NCBI GenBank assembly: GCA_943908425.1
Contig: CALTTC010000008.1
Location: forward strand, 1 to 64,000
DNA length: 64,000 nt
DNA from: an uncultured Moraxella sp.
Lineage (GTDB): Bacteria > Pseudomonadota > Gammaproteobacteria > Pseudomonadales > Moraxellaceae
Direction of reading: 5' to 3'
The position numbers were made by a program, and so were the translations under genes. This document shows, in pieces, positions 49,953-58,664 of the stretch (position 1 is its first letter; each line of letters begins with the position of its first letter). A model generated the notes under the pieces. The model was not told where the DNA came from. It saw only the letters and a program-made list of their open reading frames with translations, and did no database searches.

Positions 49953-51387
49953 TCTGCTCCCTTTATTGCCAGCGGGTATCGTTGGTTGTACGATTTTATT
50001 GGTGATGGTGGTGTTAGCGTTACACCGCTCGCATAAGCTTGTGGTGCTGTGTACGGCAGTGGGCTTAAATGCTGCCTTAATCAGTATTTTGTTGCAATTA
50101 GGGCAACGTCTGCCAACTGGGGCGGTGACTGCCTTATTTATTGTGGATAATTTTGCGCTAGTGAATGGTGCGCTGATTTTGGTATCGGCGCTTGCTTGCA
50201 TCACGTTTGCTTATGATTATTTTGCTAAATTAACCACGCACAAAGAAGAGCTGTACGTCTTGTTATTGACGGCAACCCTTGGGGCGCTGTTGATGGTTTC
50301 GGCACAGCATATGGCAACGTTTTTTATGGCATTGGAGCTGTTGTCTGTGCCTATGTATGGCATGCTGGCGTTCACCTTTACCCATGACAAATCGCTAGAA
50401 TCAGGGCTCAAATACTTAATTTTATCAGCGGCGGCCTCGGCGACACTACTGATGGGCATGGCGTTTGTATTTGTGGCGACAGGAACGCTAACGTTTGCTG
50501 GTGTGGGACAGCAGTTGGGACAGTTGGGCGCAAGTCCGCTATTGATATTGGGGGCGGCGCTTATGCTCTCAGCGATTGCCTTTAAATTGTCGCTCGCACC
50601 GTTTCACGCTTGGGCGGGTGATGTCTATGAAGGGGCGCCAGTGCCAGTTACTGCCTTTTTGGGCAGTGTGAGTAAGGTGGCAATGGTTGCTTTGGCGGTG
50701 CGCTTGCTACTTGAGACCAGCTTGCCGGCCTTTGTGGTGGTGGATAAGGTTGTGGTGGTGCTTATTGTGCTATCGGTGCTGATTGGCAACCTTTTGGCGC
50801 TAAAGCAGGTAAGCTTAAAGCGTATGCTTGCCTACTCCTCAGTGGCACATATGGGCTATGCCTTGATGGCACTGGCGGCATTGGGGCTGCAGGCGGATAC
50901 GCTAACGACCATGTATATGATTATTTATGCCTTAACGACACTGGCAAGCTTTGGGGTGATTGCCTTAATGTCACAGACGGTGCACGGCATTGAAGCAGAT
51001 AATGTGGCGGTATATCAAGGGCTATTTTGGCGACGACCCGTCTTGACGGCGGTGATGACCGTGGCATTGTTGTCGCTGGCTGGCATTCCCTCTACCGCAG
51101 GCTTTATGACCAAAGTGCAAATTATGTTAGCTTTAGTGCAAAGCGGACGGTTTTGGCTTGGTGGCTTATTGATTATTGGTTCGGCGATTAGTTTATACTA
51201 TTATTTGGGGGTAATTTTGATGATGTATAAACGCCCTTTAGCAACCATTGACTTTGACGTGGCAGACAACTGGCGCAGTCGGGCAGGGGGCGTGGTGCTA
51301 TTATTGATTAGTGGATTATTGTTGTGGTGGGGGGTATTGCCCAATAGCCTGTACGCCCTTGCCCAGTTGGCGCAAATCGCCCATTAG
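49945..51387 (+). CDS. nuoN: NADH-quinone oxidoreductase subunit N
   Basis: A 480-residue antiporter-like subunit, the last of complex I. FFMALELLSVPMYGMLAF carries the conserved Glu, and AFKLSLAPFHAWAGDVYEGAPVPVTAFL the channel lysine/histidine region. About fourteen membrane helices. fpr follows after 15 bases on the same strand. Confidence 0.95.
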   Translation: MNNLLPLLPAGIVGCTILLVMVVLALHRSHKLVVLCTAVGLNAALISILLQLGQRLPTGAVTALFIVDNFALVNGALILVSALACITFAYDYFAKLTTHKEELYVLLLTATLGALLMVSAQHMATFFMALELLSVPMYGMLAFTFTHDKSLESGLKYLILSAAASATLLMGMAFVFVATGTLTFAGVGQQLGQLGASPLLILGAALMLSAIAFKLSLAPFHAWAGDVYEGAPVPVTAFLGSVSKVAMVALAVRLLLETSLPAFVVVDKVVVVLIVLSVLIGNLLALKQVSLKRMLAYSSVAHMGYALMALAALGLQADTLTTMYMIIYALTTLASFGVIALMSQTVHGIEADNVAVYQGLFWRRPVLTAVMTVALLSLAGIPSTAGFMTKVQIMLALVQSGRFWLGGLLIIGSAISLYYYLGVILMMYKRPLATIDFDVADNWRSRAGGVVLLLISGLLLWWGVLPNSLYALAQLAQIAH

Positions 51388-51402
51388 CTATCAGGAGTTG
51401 TT

Positions 51403-52170
51403 ATGGCAGAAGTCAATGTGCGCGTGCTTAGTAAGATGATGTGGTCGCCTAAGTTATTTAGTTTTACGACTACTCGCCCAGACAATTTTCGCTTTGATGC
51501 AGGGCAATTTGTGCGTTTGGGCATTGATGGTGCTAGTGAGCCGATTTTTCGCGCGTATTCTATTGTCTCCTCGCCGTATGATGAATTTTTGGAGTTTTTT
51601 TCGGTGGTGGTGCCAGAAGGGGCATTTACTTCCAAGCTACAGCATTTGGCGGTAGGTGATAACTTGTATTTGGATACCACGGCTTATGGTTTTTTGACCT
51701 TGGCGCGCTATCAAAATCCGCCGCCCAATGACTTATGGCTATTGGCAACAGGCACAGGACTTGCGCCGTTTTTGTCTATGCTCGGTGATTTAACGACGTG
51801 GGAGCGGTATCGCCATATTGTGTTGGCGTATAGCGTGAGTTTCGCGCAGGATTTGGCGTATTTAACACGTATTAAGCAGTTGGTGGGTGAGTTTCAGGCA
51901 TTGACCGAGCAGCAGACCACCTTTACTTTTTTACCGATTGTCACGCAAGAACAGGATACGGCGGCACAGTTACATCAGCGCTTGCCCACGCTGTTAATAA
52001 GTGGGGCATTAGAGACAGCGGCAGGACGAGCGCTAGACCCAGCCACTAGCCATATTATGCTGTGCGGTAATCCAGCGATGGTTCACGACACTAAAGAAAC
52101 CCTAAAACAGCTTGGACTGACCATGAATCGCCGTGGTGTCGGTAATATTGCGGTGGAAAATTACTGGTAG
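51403..52170 (+). CDS. fpr: Ferredoxin-NADP reductase
   Basis: A 255-residue FAD enzyme that passes electrons between NADPH and ferredoxin or flavodoxin. RAYSIVSSP binds FAD, ATGTGLAPFLSML binds NADPH pyrophosphate, CGNPAMV is the conserved nicotinamide-side cysteine loop, and the C terminus ends VENYW as in bacterial subclass FNRs. RBS CAGGAG is 7 bases before the ATG. It is attached to the end of the nuo block, probably co-transcribed. Confidence 0.93.
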   Translation: MAEVNVRVLSKMMWSPKLFSFTTTRPDNFRFDAGQFVRLGIDGASEPIFRAYSIVSSPYDEFLEFFSVVVPEGAFTSKLQHLAVGDNLYLDTTAYGFLTLARYQNPPPNDLWLLATGTGLAPFLSMLGDLTTWERYRHIVLAYSVSFAQDLAYLTRIKQLVGEFQALTEQQTTFTFLPIVTQEQDTAAQLHQRLPTLLISGALETAAGRALDPATSHIMLCGNPAMVHDTKETLKQLGLTMNRRGVGNIAVENYW

Positions 52171-52951
52171 TGTTGGCGCTTTTGGTATCAAGGCAACGGT
52201 TAAGCTGTTTTTGTAAGTGGTGTTGTGATGGGTGGTGATTGTCAAAGGGTTATTTTGGGTTTTACTTTAAGGACTATAGCAAATTAACACATCTGCTATA
52301 CTGGCTTATAAAGCTATATAATTGCCAATTAAAAAACAGCAAGCAAAATTGCTTAAGTGCTTTGCCATATAAGTGATTGTGAGAGCTACATCAAATTTGC
52401 CAAATATTAAGCGTAATTTTGCTGTATTGTTTACCCACAACATAAGACTTACAATAAAATACCATTTCAATCCTAAAGTTTGATCCTAAAGTTTGCTAAA
52501 TTTCTAATGGCAAGACAGTACTCACCATATAAAAGTTATTTTGTTATCTCAAAGGCACTGATAATTTTGGCAATAAGCTGGACTAAGCATAACAGCGTTG
52601 CCAAGAAAAGCTTTTATTTTTACCAAAGCATTTGGGCTTGGATTGAATGGATAATAAGTGATCTAATCATTTAAAACTTTGATAAAGAATGCAGTATTTA
52701 ATTCTTGCCTATTGTCGCGCCAAAAAAGTTATTGCCATTTATCTATACTGAGCATGATTGATGGCTGGCTAATTCAATCACCAATGCTATCAAGCTAACT
52801 TTTAGCTTTGGTTGATTTGCTAGAACTTTTGGGCAGTGGCTAGCCATGCCGTACTAATAACTCTAACCTTTGGTGTAGTTTGCTACAACTATCGTGCTAT
52901 TTAATACAAGCCAAAATAGTCTTTTATCAACTGTTATCTATGCCATAAAAG
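52171..52951. other. Long noncoding gap between fpr and the amidase gene
   Basis: About 780 bases. It contains a 13-bp direct repeat TCCTAAAGTTTGA/C (52471-52483, 52484-52496). An open frame from ATG 52507 to 52674 encodes 55 residues, including SYFVISKALIILAISW and SIWAWIEWIISDLII; it has no ribosome binding site and no recognised family. The rest is AT-rich with no terminator I can define. It is probably eroded DNA between two convergent transcription units. Confidence 0.45.
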
Positions 52952-53785
52952 CTATGCCGTGCGGTATTTTTTATTAAGTGCTTGCAAAATTGCCCAGCTT
53001 TCTAAATCCATAAGCCCTGTGGCGTTTTTTGGATTAAAATGTAGCTGAAAGGCATAAATAACGTTTTGGCTCTCCTTATCCCAAATTGGTGTATCATTCA
53101 TAGCATAGCCATATTGGCGAAAAGCGTCTTTAATATCCTGCACGTTTGTGTCACCAAATCCTGCGGCGATAAACGCGTTCTTATCTGCCTCATTGTACCA
53201 CGCCCCAAGTCCATAATCACGATATAAGCGCTCCCATGGAAATTTAGCGCCGACGTCCAATTTACGCTGGGGGGCAACATCTGAATGCGACAAAATATAG
53301 CTTGGGCGAATGTTATATTTGTCTTTTAGCAGTTGTATCAATGCTGCCGTCTTGGCAATCTGCGCCTCATCATACGCCATATAGTGATGGTAGGGGTGAT
53401 AGCCTGTATGCGCTAGGTATTCTTTGGCAATGCCCAGATTGACAAGTTCAATGCCTAAAGAAGTATCATTAAGGTTGCTGCGCCCATGAAAGCTACTGAC
53501 CCCTGCGTGCCATGCAGCTTTGTCGTCTGCGACCAGCTGATAAATATGACCGTCATCATTGACTAAATAATGGCTACTCACCGTGCCTTGGGTTAATGTC
53601 TTTAAAGAATTAGCGCTGTCTTGGGCGGTGTAATGCAGTATCAGAAAGACAATGCGCTCATTGCTGGCGTTGCTACTATACTGCTGGTCAATCACGGGTG
53701 TATTTGGCGTGTCTTTTTGACAGCCAATCAGCAGTAAGAGTGGCATCATCAAGATAAGAGTGCGTAAAGCGGTGATTTTATCCAT
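52952..53785 (-). CDS. amiD: Lipoprotein N-acetylmuramoyl-L-alanine amidase, AmiD-like
   Basis: A 277-residue amidase_2-family zinc enzyme that trims the stem peptide from (anhydro)muramic acid. A lipoprotein signal ends in LLIGC (Cys 22), so the protein is anchored in a membrane, probably the outer membrane. Zinc-site motifs are LILHYTA (His near 50), the central HxG block (WHAGVSSFHGRSNLN) and HSDVAPQRKLDVGAKFPW. The last 70 residues (QYGYAMNDTPIWDKES to the end) look like a peptidoglycan-binding domain. It lies 5 bases after the ElyC-like gene, in one minus-strand operon with murB. Confidence 0.88.
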   Translation of the reverse strand: MDKITALRTLILMMPLLLLIGCQKDTPNTPVIDQQYSSNASNERIVFLILHYTAQDSANSLKTLTQGTVSSHYLVNDDGHIYQLVADDKAAWHAGVSSFHGRSNLNDTSLGIELVNLGIAKEYLAHTGYHPYHHYMAYDEAQIAKTAALIQLLKDKYNIRPSYILSHSDVAPQRKLDVGAKFPWERLYRDYGLGAWYNEADKNAFIAAGFGDTNVQDIKDAFRQYGYAMNDTPIWDKESQNVIYAFQLHFNPKNATGLMDLESWAILQALNKKYRTA

Positions 53786-53790
53786 AGCGA

Positions 53791-54549
53791 TTAAAAAGTG
53801 GGGACATCGCGTCTTGGGGTTTTGATAATGGCGATATCCATGCTTGCGGCGCTGCGACAGTCTGGTTGGGGGCGGACAATATCTCGCCCTAAAGCAACCA
53901 GTTCATATAAGGCACGGCGTGAGTGGTTTAAATTACTGTGTATATCTCGCCAAGCACGCGGCGTGGGCATTGGTGCGACAATGGGGGTGGTGGCAAGTCC
54001 CACGCGGGCAAACTGGCGTCTAGCGCGTGCCATATGGTACCAATCCGACACCAAATAAACGTGGTCAATGGCTGGTAGCGCGCCAATGGCACTTTCGTGA
54101 GTGATAAGCTTGTGGCTAAAACGGGCATTCTCGCAGGTATTCATACTGGCGTTATCGGCAAATAGTTGCAGGGGCTTGGCTTTATCGGGGTTGTATTTGT
54201 GCAAGGCATACCAGCGCTCGTTAAGCCACGGCGACTCCACGCCACTTAATACCACTGGTAGTGGCGTCATTTGCCATCGCATTGCCAATGTCTTTAATCG
54301 CTGTTCGCTATAGGCATTTAGGGTGATATGACCCTCTAGGCGTGTCAATCCGCCCCCTAAGATGATATAGGCGTTCGGCGTGCTTGGGCTGGCAGGCGCG
54401 CCATAATAATCGCCAATCAGAGTTAGCACACCGCCAATCACACTAGAAAAAATAGGCGTAACACTACTTAAGGCAAATAAACAAAGTAAGCCTATCCCAA
54501 AGGCAAGCCTACGCCATAGGCGACGCTTAACGGGCTTAAAAGCTACCAT
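53791..54549 (-). CDS. YdcF/ElyC/SanA family (DUF218) membrane protein
   Basis: A 252-residue protein with one or two N-terminal hydrophobic helices (residues 13-45), then a DUF218 domain: AYIILGGGLTRLEGHITLNAYSEQRL, VVLSGVESP, MNTCENARFSHKL and VYLVSDWYHMARA. Relatives ElyC and SanA affect envelope integrity and peptidoglycan or lipid carrier metabolism at the membrane. Start ATG 54549 overlaps the end of murB by 14 bases. Its place between murB and the amidase supports an envelope role. Confidence 0.85.
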   Translation of the reverse strand: MVAFKPVKRRLWRRLAFGIGLLCLFALSSVTPIFSSVIGGVLTLIGDYYGAPASPSTPNAYIILGGGLTRLEGHITLNAYSEQRLKTLAMRWQMTPLPVVLSGVESPWLNERWYALHKYNPDKAKPLQLFADNASMNTCENARFSHKLITHESAIGALPAIDHVYLVSDWYHMARARRQFARVGLATTPIVAPMPTPRAWRDIHSNLNHSRRALYELVALGRDIVRPQPDCRSAASMDIAIIKTPRRDVPTF

Positions 54550-55585
54550 CGCTTGCTACCCAAACGGGTTCTCGTGTGAGTTGTATGCCAAATTTATCAT
54601 AAACGCCTTGTTGTATCACTGTTTGTGTCGCTAAAATATCGTCTTGGGTGGCACACTGTGGGGCGTGATTGGTTAATACCAAAGCTTGCTTGTGGTGAGT
54701 TAAGATGGGCGCAACCCCTTTGCCTTTTAATCCGGCTGTTTCAATCAACCAACCTGCTGGCAATTTAACGTGCGTGATGGCATTGTCTATCATTTGTGGG
54801 TAATGGGGCAGTTTGGGGTAGCTGTTTTGTAGCTGTTCAAATTGTGCTAGGGGGATAATGGGGTTTTTAAAAAACGAGCCACAGTTGGGTAAAATAGCTG
54901 GGTTTGGCAATTTATTTTGGCGAATGTCAATCACCGCTTGCATAATGTGTATTGGGCTAAGTGGTTGTTTGTCTTGTTTGGCAAGTGTGTTAGCAAGGGC
55001 GTGCAAATCGCCATAATCGGCGGTGATTTTTTGCGGATTTTTGTGTAGTGCTAGGCGAATGGCAGTGATGAGATGGTGTTTGTGTGTGTCTTTAAAAATA
55101 CTGTGGCGATAAGCAAAGGCACAATCTTGTTGGTCAAAATAATGATGACGGCGGTGCATTAAATCAAAACTTGCAAGCCCAAGCAAACAGTCTTTGATTT
55201 CTACCCCATATGCCCCAATGTTTTGAATGGGGGCGGCCCCTGCAAGACCCGGAATGAGTGCCAAATTTTCTAGCCCATACCAGCCGTTTTGGGTGCAATG
55301 CGTGACAAGCTGATGCCAAACAACCCCTGCACCGACATCAAGCACAATTTGCTCATCGTTTTCGCTGACGGTTACGATGGTTTGTAGGTTGGGGCGTAGC
55401 ACTTGGGCGTTTAGGGTGCTTGGCAACAAGACGTTGCTCCCCCCTGACAACACAAAAAACGGCAAATCGCTACTGGGTAAGTTTTTCAACTCATCAAGCG
55501 TGTTAATGGTGATTAGCGTATTGGCTTTGCACGCCAGTGCCATGGTGTTGGGACAAGGCGCATTATGAGTGATGGCAAGGCTCAT
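54536..55585 (-). CDS. murB: UDP-N-acetylenolpyruvoylglucosamine reductase
   Basis: A 349-residue FAD enzyme of peptidoglycan precursor synthesis. LSGGSNVLLP binds FAD; GLAGAAPIQNIGAYGVEI, FAYRHSIFK, NCGSFFKNP (catalytic Ser) and the C-terminal EPVWV region complete the type I MurB pattern. ATG 55585 forms an ATGA overlap with the stop of the upstream phosphatase gene and starts MSLAITHNAP; an in-frame upstream ATG at 55630 lies inside that gene and is less likely. Confidence 0.93.
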   Translation of the reverse strand: MSLAITHNAPCPNTMALACKANTLITINTLDELKNLPSSDLPFFVLSGGSNVLLPSTLNAQVLRPNLQTIVTVSENDEQIVLDVGAGVVWHQLVTHCTQNGWYGLENLALIPGLAGAAPIQNIGAYGVEIKDCLLGLASFDLMHRRHHYFDQQDCAFAYRHSIFKDTHKHHLITAIRLALHKNPQKITADYGDLHALANTLAKQDKQPLSPIHIMQAVIDIRQNKLPNPAILPNCGSFFKNPIIPLAQFEQLQNSYPKLPHYPQMIDNAITHVKLPAGWLIETAGLKGKGVAPILTHHKQALVLTNHAPQCATQDDILATQTVIQQGVYDKFGIQLTREPVWVASDGSF

Positions 55586-56088
55586 ATAATCAGCGTTTTG
55601 TTTTGCCAATTTTGTTGCCAAATTTGACACAATGCTTGTAATTCATCAAACATTGCCCTAAAATCGTCCAAATCGCCATAATAAGGGTCGGCAATCTCTG
55701 TGCCTGCTCCTTGGTCTTTGGTGTCGCCAAGCAATAATAAATGGGCGGTTTTTTCATTAGGGTAGATGGTGTGATGTTTGTTTTGTAGGCTTCGTAAATC
55801 GGCAAGATTTTGCTTATCCATCGCAAAAATCACATCAAATTTGCTAAAATCGTCCAAGCTAACTTGGCGAGCTTTATATTGACTTAAGCTATGATAGCCT
55901 TGTTCTTGACCTATCTGTATGGCACGGCTATCAGGGGCTTGCCCTGTCGTGTGGCTTCCTGTGGCGGCAGAATCAAACGTGATGCCCAAGGTGTCGTGCT
56001 GGCTAAAAATCGCTTGGGCAGATGGACTGCGACAAATATTGCCAAGGCACACAAACAATACCGCTTTTGGTAGGGTGTTGGCAGTCAT
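55582..56088 (-). CDS. Low-molecular-weight protein-tyrosine phosphatase
   Basis: A 168-residue cytoplasmic phosphatase. The catalytic loop FVCLGNICRSPSAQA (CX5R, near residue 13) and the general-acid motif IADPYYGD (near residue 137) are complete. Such enzymes dephosphorylate protein tyrosine, often in capsule or exopolysaccharide control, but none of those genes is nearby. AAGGAG lies 7 bases before the ATG. First gene of the murB run. Confidence 0.9.
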   Translation of the reverse strand: MTANTLPKAVLFVCLGNICRSPSAQAIFSQHDTLGITFDSAATGSHTTGQAPDSRAIQIGQEQGYHSLSQYKARQVSLDDFSKFDVIFAMDKQNLADLRSLQNKHHTIYPNEKTAHLLLLGDTKDQGAGTEIADPYYGDLDDFRAMFDELQALCQIWQQNWQNKTLII

Positions 56089-56115
56089 ATATTCTCCTTA
56101 AAGCTAAAGCGATAG

Positions 56116-56520
56116 TTATACCATTTTTTTGAAATTTTGCAAGGCTCGCCGTTGTTTTTTGTCAGGTTTGCTGTCTGGGCGTGCCAAGTTGGCAAGTTTG
56201 CGTTGCTCGCTCACGGCTTGTCTGTTGGCGATACTCTCATCAGTTTCGTGATAGAGCGTTTGGGCGATGGCGGCATTGCCCCTTTTGTCGGAGAGTTTTG
56301 TGACCACGACGGTTTTTTCTTCAAGGCGAGTGGCAGCCCCTTGGCGAATGGTTAGGGTGTCGCCCACTTGCAACTCACGGCTGACTTTGATTTTTTGCCC
56401 AGCGATTTGTACTTTACCACTTTCTATGGCGATTTTGGCAAGGCTTCTGGTCTTAAAAAAACGAGCTGCCCATAGCCATTTATCGGCACGCAGGCGAGTG
56501 GTGTTGGTGTTTTGGGTCAT
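56116..56520 (-). CDS. hslR: Heat-shock protein 15-like S4-domain RNA-binding protein
   Basis: A 134-residue basic protein. The S4 domain occupies residues 8-60 (LRADKWLWAARFFKTRSLAK, GKVQIAGQKIKVSREL), and a lysine/arginine-rich tail (DKKQRRALQNFKKM) follows. Hsp15 binds stalled 50S ribosomal subunits that carry nascent chains. Length matches E. coli Hsp15 (133 residues). It ends 27 bases before the phosphatase gene and may be co-transcribed with it. Confidence 0.9.
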   Translation of the reverse strand: MTQNTNTTRLRADKWLWAARFFKTRSLAKIAIESGKVQIAGQKIKVSRELQVGDTLTIRQGAATRLEEKTVVVTKLSDKRGNAAIAQTLYHETDESIANRQAVSEQRKLANLARPDSKPDKKQRRALQNFKKMV

Positions 56521-56622
56521 GGGTTTTGATTGGATAAATTGGGGTTTGCTGGTTGATTAGTTTACTGGTTGATTGCAAGATAAGTCAAGCGTTTAATAAC
56601 ATTAAGCATTCAATAGTATTAA

Positions 56623-56655
56623 GCGTTGAATTAACAGGTTAGGCGTTGAATTAAC
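56623..56655. repeat. 13-bp direct repeat downstream of the ASCH gene
   Basis: GCGTTGAATTAAC occurs at 56623-56635 and 56643-56655; a related AAGCATTCAATAGTATTAAGC lies just before. The second copy overlaps the ASCH stop region. Confidence 0.8.
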
Positions 56656-57008
56656 TTAAATTGCTCAACAATAAGCCACATTTGCTCATCAAAAACGCCC
56701 CATCGCTCAAAAAATGTTTGATGGGCTGTCCGCCAATAGCTTAAGGACAAATCGCCTTCGCCTTCTTGCTTGGCAAGGGTTTCATCAACATCGCAAAATT
56801 GTATGATAAATTGGGCGGTGTTTTGAATGACGCAGGCAGGACGATTTTGCCCATCGGTAATGACTTGTAGACTGCCAACGGGTGGTAAAGGTGCTTGCAA
56901 ATGCCAATCCAAGACAGTGCAAGTGGCTGTCTTTTTGCCGTCCAGCACAAGTTGTAGGAGTTCGTCTGCCATTTCTGGGCTATCGCCAAATGACCAATGG
57001 GGATAGGA
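56631..57008 (-). pseudogene. ASCH-domain protein, probably lacking its natural 5' end
   Basis: The frame carries the ASCH core: YPHWSFGDSPEMADELLQLV, then GKKTATCT, and VCDVDE/EGEGDLSLSYWR near the end. ASCH domains resemble PUA domains and bind RNA or act on modified nucleosides. The conserved part starts at about 57008, before the only ATG (56972, MADELL), and further upstream the same frame runs into the 3' end of ilvA without any ATG, GTG or TTG. About 25 N-terminal residues usual in the family are missing. It is either translated from 56972 as a 113-residue protein or is a 5'-truncated remnant. Confidence 0.6.
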
Positions 57009-57019
57009 GTTTATCTTTT

Positions 57020-58564
57020 TTATGCCAAAAACAACCGATATCCTATATTATCGTCCAAACTTTCGCATTCATAGCCAATCTCGGTCAAGGCAGTGGCAAT
57101 CTCACGACTACTACTACCGCTGGCTTGCAGTCCAACCAAAATCCGCCCTTCTGCCGCTCCGTGATTGCGATAATGAAATAGAGTAATGTTAAAATCTTGC
57201 CCTAATTTTTCTAAAAAATGCAAAAGGGCATTGGGGCGTTCAGGGAAAATTACCCGAAACAATTTTTCATTGGGCAAATTGGCGTGTCCACCAATCAAGT
57301 AGCGAATATGGGTTTTGGCGGTTTCATCATCGGTCAAATCATCGGCGACATAATCGGCGTTTTTGAGTATGGTGGCGATGGTGGCACGTTCTTGTTGTCC
57401 TTCTTTTAGGGCGATGCCCACAAAAATATTGGCAGGTTTATGGGGATTTTTTGTATTGACACGGTAATTAAATTCGGTGATGTTGCGTCCTTGTAGGCAG
57501 CGACAAAAGTTTAAAAATGCCCCTGTTTGTTCAGGAATGCTAACCGCAAAAATCGCCTCTTTGTTTTCGCCAATCTCGGTGCGTTCGGCCACATAACGCA
57601 AGCGGTCAAAATTCATATTTGCCCCTGAGATGATGGCGACGCAGTTTTTATGGGTGAGTTTGTTTTGTGCCAAAAACTTTTTCATGCCTGCCACCGCCAA
57701 CGCCCCTGCTGTTTCAACAATGGAGCGGTTTTCCTCAAAAATATCTTTGATGGCGGCACAAATTTCATCGTTGTTGCAGGTGATGACCTCAGGATAAATC
57801 ACTGACCCTGTGCCATCGGATTTGGGCAAATTGACAATATGAAAAGGGCGTGTGCCAATTTGGGCGACCGCCACGCCATCGGCAAATAGCGATACTTGGG
57901 GCAATCGTATGGGCGTATTTTGGGCAAGGGCGGCCTTGAGACTTGCTGCCCCTTCAGGCTCTACAGCAACGATTTGGATATGGGGGGCAACCTCGCCCAA
58001 AAATGCCGCAATACCCGCCAACAGCCCGCCACCACCGACAGGCACAAAGACATAATCAATCGCTTGCCATTGCTGGGTCAATTCAAGCCCAATCGTTCCT
58101 TGCCCTGCAATCACCGCATCATCATCATAAGGGGCGATGTAGGTCATACCAGCGGTTTTGGCCTTGGCAATGGCAAAGCGGTTGGCATCATCAAAGCTGT
58201 CGCCGTGTAATAAAACCTCCCCGCCAAAGTTTTTGACCGCTTGCACTTTAATATCAGGGGTGGTGGTGGGCATGATAATGAGGTTTTTAAGCCCTAATTT
58301 GTGGGCAGAATAGGCAACCCCTTGGGCGTGATTGCCAGCACTGGCACAGATGACCCCTGCTTGTTTTTGGGCATCGCTTAGGCTGTTGATTTTGTTGTAT
58401 GCCCCACGCAATTTAAAGCTAAAAACGGGCTGCATATCTTCACGCTTAAAACGAATGGCGTTGTTAAATCGTGCCGATAATTTTTCGGCAGGCTCTAAGG
58501 GCGTGCGTATGGCAACATCGTAGACGGTGGCTTGTAAGATGGCACGGATATGGGGGGTGAGCAT
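57020..58564 (-). CDS. ilvA: Biosynthetic threonine ammonia-lyase
   Basis: A 514-residue PLP enzyme that makes 2-oxobutanoate from threonine, the first step of isoleucine synthesis. The PLP lysine is in FSFKLRGAYNK (near residue 53), with SAGNHAQGVAYSA and the phosphate-binding VPVGGGGLLAG. Residues 325-514 hold two ACT-like regulatory domains for isoleucine/valine feedback. RBS AAGGA precedes ATG 58564. A TATAAT on the minus strand at 58622-58617 is a possible -10 box. It ends directly against the ASCH remnant. Confidence 0.94.
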   Translation of the reverse strand: MLTPHIRAILQATVYDVAIRTPLEPAEKLSARFNNAIRFKREDMQPVFSFKLRGAYNKINSLSDAQKQAGVICASAGNHAQGVAYSAHKLGLKNLIIMPTTTPDIKVQAVKNFGGEVLLHGDSFDDANRFAIAKAKTAGMTYIAPYDDDAVIAGQGTIGLELTQQWQAIDYVFVPVGGGGLLAGIAAFLGEVAPHIQIVAVEPEGAASLKAALAQNTPIRLPQVSLFADGVAVAQIGTRPFHIVNLPKSDGTGSVIYPEVITCNNDEICAAIKDIFEENRSIVETAGALAVAGMKKFLAQNKLTHKNCVAIISGANMNFDRLRYVAERTEIGENKEAIFAVSIPEQTGAFLNFCRCLQGRNITEFNYRVNTKNPHKPANIFVGIALKEGQQERATIATILKNADYVADDLTDDETAKTHIRYLIGGHANLPNEKLFRVIFPERPNALLHFLEKLGQDFNITLFHYRNHGAAEGRILVGLQASGSSSREIATALTEIGYECESLDDNIGYRLFLA

Positions 58565-58664
58565 AGGGTGTCCTTGTTTTTAATGGCGACAGTCGTATAC
58601 AAAAATACAGAGCTAAATTATACATTGTTATGATATTGGTTGCCAGTTATACTAAAAGTGTTAT

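Noticed and set aside
52507..52674. 55-codon frame in the fpr-amidase gap
   Set aside because: Some protein-like composition, but no ribosome binding site and no family; recorded only as content of the gap.
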